Source: Marinobacterium arenosum
GTDB lineage: Bacteria; Pseudomonadota; Gammaproteobacteria; Pseudomonadales; Balneatricaceae
Reading direction: 5' to 3'
NCBI RefSeq assembly: GCF_019795155.1
Contig: NZ_JAILYN010000020.1
Span: 1 to 64,000, forward strand
DNA: 64,000 nt
The notes below the pieces were generated by a model. It saw only the letters and a list, made by a program, of their open reading frames with translations, searched no databases and was not told the DNA's origin. A program made the translations under genes and the position numbers. Below, piece after piece: positions 1 through 8,891 of the stretch (within the stretch, counting starts at the first letter, position 1; each line of letters begins with the position of its first letter).

Positions 1-86
1 CGCTGGGCGCCGCCATGCGCAAGCTGGTACACATCTGTTTCGGTGTGGTGAAAAACCAGCAAGAATTCCAACCACAACTGCCGTAA
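1..86 (+). CDS. IS110-family transposase, C-terminal end (partial)
   Basis: The open frame enters from outside the window and stops with TAA at 84-86. Only about 28 codons are present, with the segment AAMRKLVHICFGVVKN. This resembles the extreme C-terminus of IS110/IS116/IS902-type transposases, where an AAxRKLLHIxxGVLK motif follows the Tnp_20 domain. Whether the element is complete upstream cannot be seen. A REP-like tandem array follows about 50 bases downstream. The family call rests on this short motif alone. Confidence 0.6.
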   Translation, partial: LGAAMRKLVHICFGVVKNQQEFQPQLP

Positions 87-138
87 AAGGCCGTTGTGGC
101 CGGAATCGAGAGATGGTATCTACAAAGAACAGCCCCCT

Positions 139-498
139 GTAGCAGCGGGCTCCGACCGCGACAGGGCTCACGTAGCCCGGATATATTACCCTCGGAGCGT
201 GCTGCTACGAAGCTCAGCCCCTCGTAGCAGCGTGCTCCGACCGCGACAGGGCTCACGTAGCCCGGATAGATCGCCCTCGGAGCGTGCTGCTACGAAGCTC
301 GGCCCCCGTAGCAGCGGGCTCCGACCGCGACAGGGCTCACGTAGCCCGGATATATCGCCCTCGGAGCGTGCTGCTACGAAGCTCGGCCCCCGTAGCAGCG
401 TGCTCCGACCGCGACAGAACTCACGTAGCCCGGATATATCGCCCACGGAGTGGGCTGCTACAGGATTGCGCGTTTCGTAGCAGCCCACTCCGTGGGCG
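139..498. repeat. Tandem array of four REP-like palindromic units plus terminal hairpin
   Basis: Four near-identical 70-bp units start at 139, 224, 308 and 392, a period of 84-85 bp. Each begins GTAGCAGCG(G/T)GCTCCGACC and ends with the inverted counterpart GAG(C/T)G(T/G)GCTGCTAC. The fourth unit ends in CGCCCACGGAGTGGGCTGCTAC (440-461), and its exact 22-bp reverse complement lies at 477-498, so this end can form a perfect 22-bp stem. Open frames on both strands through the array are artefacts of the repetition. A diverged relative lies at 53746-53834. This is most likely a REP/BIME-type cluster. Confidence 0.85.
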
Positions 499-536
499 AC
501 AATATGAACAGATAGAAAGACAGCACCGAGACCAGA

Positions 537-1994
537 TCAAGATCGAGGCAGCAGCAGCTCCACCTCCAGACCGCCGTCCGGATGGTTGCGCAGGCTGATT
601 TCGCCGCCGTGGGCACGGGCGATATTGCGCGAGATCGACAGCCCCAGCCCCATGCCGGGATGGCCGGAGTGGTCCGGCGTCAGCCGGGTATAGGGCTGGA
701 ACACCCGGTCCAGCTTATCGTCGGGGATGCCGGGGCCCTGATCGCGAATCAGGATGCGCAGCGCCTCCGGGCTGTCGAGCAGCGTCACGCTGGCGCTGAC
801 GCCGTAGTAGAGCGCGTTGTCCAGCAGGTTGCCGATACAGCGCTTCAGCGCCAGCGGCTTGCCGACATAGGGGTACTGCTGCTCGCCCGCCAGGCTGATC
901 GACATCTGCGCCAGCGCGGCACTTTCACGCATACGCTCCAGCATTCGCCACAGATCCACCTCGACCCGGTTCTCATGGATATCGGTCTCCTTGACGCTCT
1001 GCAGTGCGCCTTTGACCATCAGGTCCAGATCTTCCAGGTCGCGACTGAACGCCTCACGCGCGGCGTCGTCCTCCAACATCTCGGCGCGCAGCCGCAGCCG
1101 GGTGATCGGTGTTTTCAAGTCATGCGAGATCGATGCGAACAGCCGTTCGCGATCATCCAGGTAGCGCTGGATACGGGTCTGCATCCCGTTAAAGGCGCGG
1201 GCGGCGGCCACCACCTCCTGCGGCCCCTTCTCCGGAAGTGGGGTCAGTTCGCCCTGGCCAAACTGCATCACCGCCTTCGCCAGATTGCGCAATGGCTGCA
1301 CCAGCATCCGCACGATCAGCACCCCGAACAGCATCACCGTCAGCAGCGATATCAGCAGCGATATCAGCCGCTCCGGCGACAGCGGTGAACTGCTGTCGAG
1401 GAACTCCGCATCCGGCATCAGCGTGGCCAGGTAGAGCCACTCCTTGTCGTTGATCGGTAGCTGGATCACCAGGATCGGCGTATCAATCGGCCGCACCAGC
1501 AGGCTCAGGTCGGCCCAGCGCGCCGGCAGGTCGGCCAGCAGGGTCTCGTTGTTCAGCACGTGCAGGTCATCCGGCCAGGAGAAAGCAATATGCACCCGCT
1601 CCGGCTGCACTCCCAACTGGCGCTCCAGCGCACGGTGAAATTCGTCCAGCACCGCCTGTTTGAGCATCGAGTCGGGCAGATCGTTAACCTGGATAAATTC
1701 GCGGTTCAGGGTGACGAAGAAACGGGTGCCACCCATGTCCCGCAGCTGGTCGAGCACCACATGGCGGTAGGCGTTGGGCAGCGAGGTGAAAAACTGCACC
1801 GTCGATGCCACCCTGAACGCCATATGGCGGGAGACCTCGCGCACCCGCAATTCGCTATCGGCGCGCCACTGGGCCCACCAGATGGCGCCGGAGATCAACT
1901 GCGCCAGGATCACCCCCAACGCCAGCACCCACAGGATACGGCCGGAAAGCGATCGCGGTCGCAATCCGTCAGGCCGGAAAAATCGATTCATCAC
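537..1994 (-). CDS. gtrS: Sensor histidine kinase, GtrS-like (glucose/2-ketogluconate sensing)
   Basis: This 485-aa inner-membrane histidine kinase has TM1 at about residues 19-40, a periplasmic domain of about 160 residues, TM2 at about 208-232, then HAMP, an H-box (FASISHDLKTPITRLRLR, His near residue 290), an N-box (NLLDNALYYG), G1 (DQGPGIPDD) and G2 (GMGLGLSISR). All kinase motifs are intact. Its start overlaps the end of the response regulator gene by 26 nt, so the two are co-transcribed. In Pseudomonas, GtrS/GltR control glucose uptake and Entner-Doudoroff genes. The neighbouring hexR and zwf-pgl-eda support that role here, but the ligand is inferred. Confidence 0.75.
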   Translation of the reverse strand: MMNRFFRPDGLRPRSLSGRILWVLALGVILAQLISGAIWWAQWRADSELRVREVSRHMAFRVASTVQFFTSLPNAYRHVVLDQLRDMGGTRFFVTLNREFIQVNDLPDSMLKQAVLDEFHRALERQLGVQPERVHIAFSWPDDLHVLNNETLLADLPARWADLSLLVRPIDTPILVIQLPINDKEWLYLATLMPDAEFLDSSSPLSPERLISLLISLLTVMLFGVLIVRMLVQPLRNLAKAVMQFGQGELTPLPEKGPQEVVAAARAFNGMQTRIQRYLDDRERLFASISHDLKTPITRLRLRAEMLEDDAAREAFSRDLEDLDLMVKGALQSVKETDIHENRVEVDLWRMLERMRESAALAQMSISLAGEQQYPYVGKPLALKRCIGNLLDNALYYGVSASVTLLDSPEALRILIRDQGPGIPDDKLDRVFQPYTRLTPDHSGHPGMGLGLSISRNIARAHGGEISLRNHPDGGLEVELLLPRS

Positions 1995-2712
1995 TCTGCT
2001 CGAGGGTTGAGGTCAGCACATAGCCTTTGCCGCGCACGGTCTTGATCAGCGTCGGCCTGCGGGCGTCGTCGCCCAGCCGCTGACGCAACCGGCTGACATG
2101 GACATCGACGAAGCGGTCCATTGGCAGGTTGTCGCGGCCGCGGGTCTGTTCGGCGATCAACTCACGGCTGAGGATTTCACCCACCCGGCCTAGAAACAGG
2201 GTCAGCAGGTTGTAGTCGGCACCCGACAGGCTGACGATCGCCCCGTCGGCATCACGCAGCCGGCGGTTGGCGGTATCCAGCTCGAAACCGGCAAAGCGAC
2301 AGTAGCGGCGCGCCCCTTCGCTGCCGCTGGGCGGCGCCGCTTCGGTGCGGCGCAGGATCGCCCGGATACGGGCCAGCAGCTCGCGCGGATTGAACGGCTT
2401 GGCGAGGTAGTCGTCGGCGCCCAGCTCCAGACCGACCACCCGATCCATCTCGTCGGAGTTGGCAGTCAGCATGATCACCGGCACCTGGGAGAAGGTGCGC
2501 AGCTGGCGGCAGATCTCGAAGCCGTCGGCGCCCGGCAGCATGATATCCAGCACCACCAGATCGGCACTCTGGCCCTGCTGCAGCAGCTGGATCAACGCTT
2601 CGCCCCGCTCCAGCGCGGTGACCTGGAAGCGGTTGTTTTCCAGATATCGGGTCAGCAATTCCCGGATCTCGAGGTCATCGTCAACGACGATGATCTGTTT
2701 TCGATTGCACAT
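1969..2712 (-). CDS. gltR: OmpR-family response regulator, GltR-like
   Basis: This 247-aa regulator has an N-terminal receiver with the acidic pocket VVDDD, phospho-acceptor Asp in VVLDIMLPG, Thr in MLTA and Lys in LAKPF. A C-terminal winged helix follows, ending in SRLRQRLGDDARRPTLIKTVRGKGY. The ATG giving MCNRKQIIVVDDD is preferred over a longer frame starting at 2751, because receivers normally begin just before the first beta strand. It is the likely partner of the overlapping kinase. In Pseudomonas GltR represses or derepresses glucose transport and ED genes; the local sugar-catabolism cluster fits. All phosphorylation residues are present, unlike the orphan regulator at 7140-7880. Confidence 0.78.
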   Translation of the reverse strand: MCNRKQIIVVDDDLEIRELLTRYLENNRFQVTALERGEALIQLLQQGQSADLVVLDIMLPGADGFEICRQLRTFSQVPVIMLTANSDEMDRVVGLELGADDYLAKPFNPRELLARIRAILRRTEAAPPSGSEGARRYCRFAGFELDTANRRLRDADGAIVSLSGADYNLLTLFLGRVGEILSRELIAEQTRGRDNLPMDRFVDVHVSRLRQRLGDDARRPTLIKTVRGKGYVLTSTLEQSDESIFPA

Positions 2713-2830
2713 AAGCCTGTTGCACTTCTGTTTTATTGTTATGCGGTGCATAGCTGCCTGTCGGACCTAGCCTGAAAAGCTCCGGCAGGTTGTCGGGGAA
2801 GGCCCTCCCCTATGTTGCGGCATCCGGTGG

Positions 2831-3688
2831 CTACTCGGTGGGGTAGCGGGTTGCCTGAAGGCTGTCCTTGATCTTCTTGAGGTGGGTGTGAAAATCGACC
2901 CCACGCCTCAGGGTTACCCCGGTGGCCAGCACGTCCAACAGCGTCAGCTGGACGATTCGCGAGGTCATCGGCATATAGACGTCGGTATCTTCCGGCGTCG
3001 GCGCGGCCAGCAGCACCGTGCACTCCTGCGCCAGCGGCGAGCCCTCGGCGGTGATGCCGATCACCGTGGCGCCACTCTCGCGGCCGATGCGGGCGATCTC
3101 GACCAGCTCGCGGGTGCGGCCGGTATAGGAGATCACCACCAGCACATCACCGGTGCGCGCCGCCGCCGCCACCATCCGCATCATCAGTACGTCGTCATAG
3201 GCGGTCACCGGCAGATTGAAGCGGAAGAACTTGTGCTGGGCATCCATCGCCACCGGCCCGGACGCGCCCAGCCCGAAAAACGCGATCTGCTTGGCCTGGA
3301 TCAGGTAGTCCACCGCCTGGGTCACCAGCGCCGGATTGACGCCCTTGCGGGAGGAATCCAGCGCCGCGATGGTGGCGGTAAAGATCTTGTCGGTGTACTC
3401 CTCGGTGCTGTCGTCCTGCTCGACGTTGCGGCTGACGTACGGCATGCCACCCGCCAGGCTCTGCGCCAGTTGGATCTTGAAGTCGGGATAACCGGCGGTA
3501 TCGAAGTTACGGCAGAACCGGTTGACCGTCGGCTCGCTGACCGTGGACGCCTGCGCCAACGCCGCGATACTCAGCCGGGTTGCCGACTTGGGATCCCGCA
3601 GAATCACCTCCGCCACCTTGCGTTCCGATTTATTGAGCGAATCCAGCCGCTGACGGATCTGGTCCAGCAGGTTCATACTGTTTGACAT
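2831..3688 (-). CDS. hexR: HexR, RpiR-family repressor of Entner-Doudoroff genes
   Basis: This 285-aa protein has an N-terminal RpiR helix-turn-helix ([21 protein letters not shown]) and a C-terminal SIS sugar-phosphate isomerase-type domain ([31 protein letters not shown]). In other gammaproteobacteria HexR binds 2-keto-3-deoxy-6-phosphogluconate and releases DNA. The gene is divergent from zwf-pgl-eda, its expected target operon, and a palindromic operator-like site lies just upstream at 3703-3720. ATG at 3688 ([10 protein letters not shown]) was chosen; ATG at 3676 (MNLLDQIRQ) is an alternative, and neither has an obvious Shine-Dalgarno sequence. Confidence 0.9.
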   Translation of the reverse strand: MSNSMNLLDQIRQRLDSLNKSERKVAEVILRDPKSATRLSIAALAQASTVSEPTVNRFCRNFDTAGYPDFKIQLAQSLAGGMPYVSRNVEQDDSTEEYTDKIFTATIAALDSSRKGVNPALVTQAVDYLIQAKQIAFFGLGASGPVAMDAQHKFFRFNLPVTAYDDVLMMRMVAAAARTGDVLVVISYTGRTRELVEIARIGRESGATVIGITAEGSPLAQECTVLLAAPTPEDTDVYMPMTSRIVQLTLLDVLATGVTLRRGVDFHTHLKKIKDSLQATRYPTE

Positions 3689-3702
3689 TGAAAGCACTTC
3701 GC

Positions 3703-3720
3703 CGTGGTTAATTAACTACA
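3703..3720. promoter_or_regulatory. Putative HexR operator in the hexR-zwf intergenic region
   Basis: The 18-bp sequence CGTGGTTAATTAACTACA is nearly palindromic around TTAATTAA (two mismatches to TGTAGTTAATTAACTACA). It matches the published style of HexR sites (TGTA(A/G)TTnnn(A/T)TTACA). It lies about 15 bp upstream of the chosen hexR start, where it would give autoregulation. Binding is inferred from pattern and location. Confidence 0.6.
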
Positions 3721-3830
3721 TTTCCATCCCTGGCAGCCACTATACCGCTCGTTTTGCCGCACTGCCAACCGGGTCGAACGGCTTCAGCACCGTGACGGCA
3801 ACACATCCAAGGAATCTAAATTGACTGATA

Positions 3831-3845
3831 TGTAGTAATTTTCCA
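3831..3845. promoter_or_regulatory. Possible second HexR site upstream of zwf
   Basis: TGTAGTAATTTTCCA lies about 85 bp upstream of the zwf start. The left half-site TGTAGT matches the HexR half-site well and the right half is weak. It would be positioned to repress the zwf-pgl-eda operon. This is a pattern-based suggestion only. Confidence 0.35.
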
Positions 3846-3928
3846 AATATATTGCATTGACCATCGCGACAAGGCGCTCTAAGATTGCCAGAACTTAGGT
3901 TAGATAACGACATAAAAGGGTTTCCAAG

Positions 3929-5381
<1,453 letters not shown>

Positions 5382-5395
<14 letters not shown>

Positions 5396-6092
5396 ACTGA
5401 ATCTGCCGGCGCAGCTGGAACTGCGTGCCTTCCGGGACCGCGCCACGCTGACCGAAGCCCTGGCAACCGACATCAGCCAACAGCTTGAACAGGCGATCAA
5501 GCAGGACCAGCAGGCAGCGCTGGCGGTATCCGGCGGCCGCACCCCGATCGCCCTGTTCGAACGGCTGAGCCAGAGCCCGCTGGACTGGCAACGGGTACAG
5601 GTCACCCTGGTCGACGATCGCTGGCTGAGCCCAGACCAGCCAGACAGCAATGAACGGCTGGTGCGCCAACACCTGCTGCAGAACCAGGCTGCCGCGGCCC
5701 GCTTTGTCGGTCTCTGGCAGCCGGACGGCAGCGCCGCCGAGTCGGTCGAGGCCTGCAACCGCCGGCTGGAGCACGTTAAACAGCCACTGGACCTGGCAAT
5801 TCTCGGCATGGGTAACGACGGCCATACCGCCTCGCTGTTCCCCTGCGCCGAGCAGCTGCAACAGGCGCTGGACAGTGAGCGCCACTGTGCAGCGGTTATC
5901 CCCGGCACCGCACCGCACGAACGGATGACGCTTACCGCCCAGCGGCTGCTGGCGAGCAGGCAGCGGGTCCTTCACCTGACCGGTGAGGACAAACTGGAAA
6001 CCCTGGCCCGTGCTTTGGCCGGCGACGAGGTAGCTGAGATGCCGATCCGACTGTTCCTACAGCAGCCGCTAACCCTGTACTGGGCGCCCTGA
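5382..6092 (+). CDS. pgl: 6-phosphogluconolactonase
   Basis: This 236-aa cytosolic enzyme of the SugE/DevB type hydrolyses 6-phosphogluconolactone to 6-phosphogluconate. It carries the family signatures LAVSGGRTP (phosphate loop), VTLVDDRWL and LAILGMGNDGHTASLFP, plus the C-terminal RMTLT segment. The start overlaps the zwf end, and eda follows after 43 bp. The product feeds 6-phosphogluconate dehydratase (edd), which is not in this window. Confidence 0.95.
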
Positions 6093-6135
6093 GCAACAGC
6101 AGGCACCACCCGTTAACCGCATATCAGGACATCAC

Positions 6136-6792
6136 ATGACAGACACTATGCTGCCACCCCAAACCACCGCCCAGATCGACGATCTCTGCGCCCTGGCGCC
6201 GGTAATCCCGGTACTGACCATCGAGCGGGTCGAGGACGCCCTGCCGCTGGCCGAAGCCCTGGTCGCCGGCGGCCTGCCGGTGCTGGAGATCACCCTGCGC
6301 TCGGACGCCGCGCTGGATGCCATCGAGGCAATCGCCCGGGCGCTGCCGGAGGCCCGCATCGGTGCCGGTACCGTATTGAATGGCGAGCAGTACCGGGCGG
6401 CCTGCGACGCCGGCGCCAGTTTTATTGTCAGCCCCGGCGCCACTGCCGAGTTGCTGGACTACGGCAGCGGCGCCGAAGTTCCGTTGCTGCCCGGCATCCA
6501 TACCGTCTCCGAGATGATGGAGGGGATCGCCCGCGGCTACCGGCGCTTCAAGTTTTTCCCGGCCGAGATCGCCGGCGGCGTCAACGCCCTCAAGGCTCTG
6601 CAGGGGCCGTTCGCCGATATCCGCTTCTGCCCCACCGGCGGCATCCGCGCCCACAGCGCCGCGGAATACCTGGCGCTGGATAACGTGATGTGCGTCGGCG
6701 GCACCTGGCTGACCCCGGCCGAACTGGTCGCCGCAGGCGACTGGCCGGCCATCACCCGCCTGGCCCAGCAGACGTTACAGGCAGTCCGCTGA
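6136..6792 (+). CDS. eda: KDPG/KHG aldolase
   Basis: This 218-aa aldolase splits 2-keto-3-deoxy-6-phosphogluconate into pyruvate and glyceraldehyde-3-phosphate, the last Entner-Doudoroff step. The TIM-barrel motifs are clear: VPVLTIE-type start, catalytic Glu51 in EITLRS, GAGTVLN, FIVSPG, Schiff-base Lys139 in RRFKFFPAE, and FCPTGGI. It is the last gene of the operon and is followed by an intrinsic terminator. ATG at 6136 is preceded by AGGACATCAC. Edd is absent nearby; in related genomes it is often in a separate edd-glk cluster. Confidence 0.95.
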   Translation: MTDTMLPPQTTAQIDDLCALAPVIPVLTIERVEDALPLAEALVAGGLPVLEITLRSDAALDAIEAIARALPEARIGAGTVLNGEQYRAACDAGASFIVSPGATAELLDYGSGAEVPLLPGIHTVSEMMEGIARGYRRFKFFPAEIAGGVNALKALQGPFADIRFCPTGGIRAHSAAEYLALDNVMCVGGTWLTPAELVAAGDWPAITRLAQQTLQAVR

Positions 6793-6834
6793 GCGACGCG
6801 GCGACGTCCAAAATCAGAAACAAAAGACGACCTT

Positions 6835-6858
6835 GCCCGCCTACTGGCGGGCTTTTTT
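6835..6858 (+). terminator. Intrinsic terminator after eda
   Basis: GCCCGCC-TACT-GGCGGGC (6835-6852) forms a 7-bp GC stem with a 4-nt loop, followed by TTTTTT. It lies 43 bp after the eda stop and ends the zwf operon. Confidence 0.85.
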
Positions 6859-7139
6859 GTCTGGAACCAAGCAAATTTTTGAATTTATAGAAAGCCGCCC
6901 CAATTATAGCCAGCAGAATATGACGATCCGTCATTAATTTAAAAAAACAAAGCAATCGCTCAAGAATCAACCACCACCCGGCCAATGGTAATTAACTGAT
7001 ACAGTGAACAGAACGATTTTCAAATAAAACCAAGCGCAACAGAATTGAAAGCAGTGCCCGTTCAATACGCCTGTCAAACACCGCTTTAAAGCCAGCATGC
7101 GGCTAAGGGTGACATATCTTCGGAGTCTGTTGACTTATG
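6859..7139. other. AT-rich intergenic region between eda terminator and orphan regulator
   Basis: This region is lower in GC than the flanking genes and contains several A/T runs. The genes on either side converge, so no promoter is required. No RNA gene, repeat or supported ORF was recognised. Confidence 0.5.
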
Positions 7140-7880
7140 CTAAGTCGCTGGCGCCAGCTCCATAAACATGTAGCCGATACCGTACTGGGTAACCAGGCAG
7201 CCGGTATCAATTCCCAGCGATTTGAACTTGCTGCGCAGGCGGGCGATCAGCACATCGATGGTTCGGTCGCTGTAGCTCCACTCGCGATTGCCGAGCGCCT
7301 TCAGCAACTCGTCCCGCGGCATCACCCGCTCGGCATTGGCGATCAACGTCTGCAACACCACGGATTCGTTGCGCGTCAGGTTGACCACGCCGCCGTGGAT
7401 GTTGCCGAGTACCTGGGTCTCCTCGTTGAAGTGCCAGTACTCATTGGCATACAGGCAACGGCTGGCAACCTGCTGCACGCCGGGCCCCTGGCGATTCAGT
7501 CGTGCCAGGATATTCTTGCCGCAGGCGTGCAACTCACGTAGCGACAGCGGCTTGGGGAAGAACACATCGGCGCCGCTTTCGTAACTGACAATACGTTCAA
7601 CGTCATCGTTACAGGCACTGGTCACGATCACCCCGGCCGAACAGCAGGCGCGGATCTCCCGGCACAGGTAGTGACCATCGGTATCGGGCAACTGCAGATT
7701 GAGAATCACCAGATCGAATGGCTGCTGCTGTACCATCGCCAGGGCGGACATGCCGGTGTGGGCCTCAGAGACCACCCAGCCCTGCTCCACCAGATAGTTA
7801 GCCAACCCATTGGCGGCGGTCTGATCGCCCTCTACCACCAGGACCTGGCTATCTTTATAGAAACAGGGTGAATGATTCAT
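7140..7880 (-). CDS. Orphan OmpR-type response regulator with Asn at the phosphorylation site
   Basis: This 246-aa protein has a receiver-like domain (about residues 11-125) and a C-terminal winged-helix DNA-binding domain ending in DRTIDVLIARLRSKFK. In the receiver the usual DD pocket reads VVEGDQ (residues 15-20), and the phospho-acceptor Asp is replaced by Asn61 in VILNLQLPD. The conserved Thr/Ser and the FPKP lysine remain. It is therefore likely to work without classical phosphotransfer, like other aspartate-less receivers. No kinase gene is adjacent. It lies just downstream of the type VI secretion locus on the same strand, so a role there is possible but unproven. ATG at 7880 was chosen over a TTG at 7904. 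Confidence 0.8.
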   Translation of the reverse strand: MNHSPCFYKDSQVLVVEGDQTAANGLANYLVEQGWVVSEAHTGMSALAMVQQQPFDLVILNLQLPDTDGHYLCREIRACCSAGVIVTSACNDDVERIVSYESGADVFFPKPLSLRELHACGKNILARLNRQGPGVQQVASRCLYANEYWHFNEETQVLGNIHGGVVNLTRNESVVLQTLIANAERVMPRDELLKALGNREWSYSDRTIDVLIARLRSKFKSLGIDTGCLVTQYGIGYMFMELAPAT

Positions 7881-8122
7881 GATTGTTATTATTCGGCCGT
7901 GCAATGATTTTGAGTGATCAATTCCCGCTGGATTTTAATCGTCTGCCGCCAATAATCCAGCAACTTAACTAAATGTTACACTTCCAGTTCCATTTTGATT
8001 ACAAATCACACAATTGGCGCACCATTATCTCTGTGATCTGGGACGCAATGAGCTGGGAGTATTATAGATAAGGGCCCGGACCTCGCCCCACGCCAGGCAC
8101 CTCGAAATCTGACCTCGGGCGG

Positions 8123-8890
8123 TCAAACACAGTTCGTCAGCAGATGCTTTTGACGGTCCAGCAGACGCATCGCATCTGCTAGCCGCTGGCGCATCCCGGG
8201 CAGCAGGTCGCTGCGGGCTATCCAACCGGCGAAACATCGACTTGCCGGTTCAACGGTTTGCCAATCCGGGCGGGCCAGATCACCGCCGAGGGTCAGTCGC
8301 AATATCACCAGGTAGGCGTACCAGTCCATCAACGGATCGATAACGCCCCAACCCTGTTGCTGGCCAGGTAGCGAATAGGAGGGACTGTAGGAACGGTACG
8401 GCAGACTGGCGATCCTAGTCCCGCAGGAGGCGGCGCTGGCGAGGTCGAGCAGATAGAGCGCTTGCCCGTCGAACAGCAGATTGCCGGGTTTCAGATCGCC
8501 ATGTACGGCTCCCTGGCGATGGCAACTCGCCAGCGCCTCGAACAGCTGCCGGAGCAGCTGCTGATGGCCGCCAAAGCAGGCGCCCCGGTTACGGATCAAC
8601 GCAGCCAGCGTCTCGCCAGGCAGATGGTCGGTCACCAGCACCAGCTCAGTACCGCTATCGTACAGGCCGTGACAGCGGGCCAGTGGCAGCCCCGTCAACC
8701 GTTGCAGCCAACGGGCTTCGTTAGTCAGGAAATAACGGCGTCGGTCGCCGCTGGCGACCTTGAAGCGGTGCCAGCGCCCACTGGCCCGGTGACGTTGCCG
8801 CCACAGGTTTTCGCCGATGGCCTCGGCAGTACCTTGGTACTCCCCGGCCACCGGCAGCCGATGCCAGAACGCACTGACCGGTTCGGTCAA
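8123..8890 (-). CDS. Small Ser/Thr protein kinase-like protein at the end of the T6SS operon
   Basis: This protein is about 255 aa if translation starts at the TTG at 8890, which lies one base after the tssM stop. Earlier in-frame starts would overlap tssM. The kinase fold is visible: a candidate Lys in HRFKVASG (about 43), Glu in LTNEARWL (about 58), hinge LVTDHLPGE, catalytic loop VHGDLKPGN (129-137) and a DLA motif (149-151) where DFG is usual. HGD instead of HRD and DLA instead of DFG are typical of atypical bacterial or Kdo/RIO-like kinases. No TM segment or FHA domain is seen. A role in phospho-control of secretion, possibly through the FHA protein of the same operon, is an inference. 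Confidence 0.72.
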   Translation of the reverse strand: MTEPVSAFWHRLPVAGEYQGTAEAIGENLWRQRHRASGRWHRFKVASGDRRRYFLTNEARWLQRLTGLPLARCHGLYDSGTELVLVTDHLPGETLAALIRNRGACFGGHQQLLRQLFEALASCHRQGAVHGDLKPGNLLFDGQALYLLDLASAASCGTRIASLPYRSYSPSYSLPGQQQGWGVIDPLMDWYAYLVILRLTLGGDLARPDWQTVEPASRCFAGWIARSDLLPGMRQRLADAMRLLDRQKHLLTNCV

Positions 8891-8891
8891 C

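Noticed and set aside
139-498. The regular repeats as a CRISPR array
   Set aside because: The repeated unit is 70 bp with 14-15 bp near-identical spacers and strong palindromy. CRISPR arrays have 23-47 bp repeats and unique 25-45 bp spacers, and no cas genes are present.
94-598. Open frames on both strands through the REP array (for example 94-480, 186-488, 284-598)
   Set aside because: They follow the 84-bp repeat period exactly and give repeated Arg/Ser-rich peptides with no ribosome-binding site. They are artefacts of the array, not genes.
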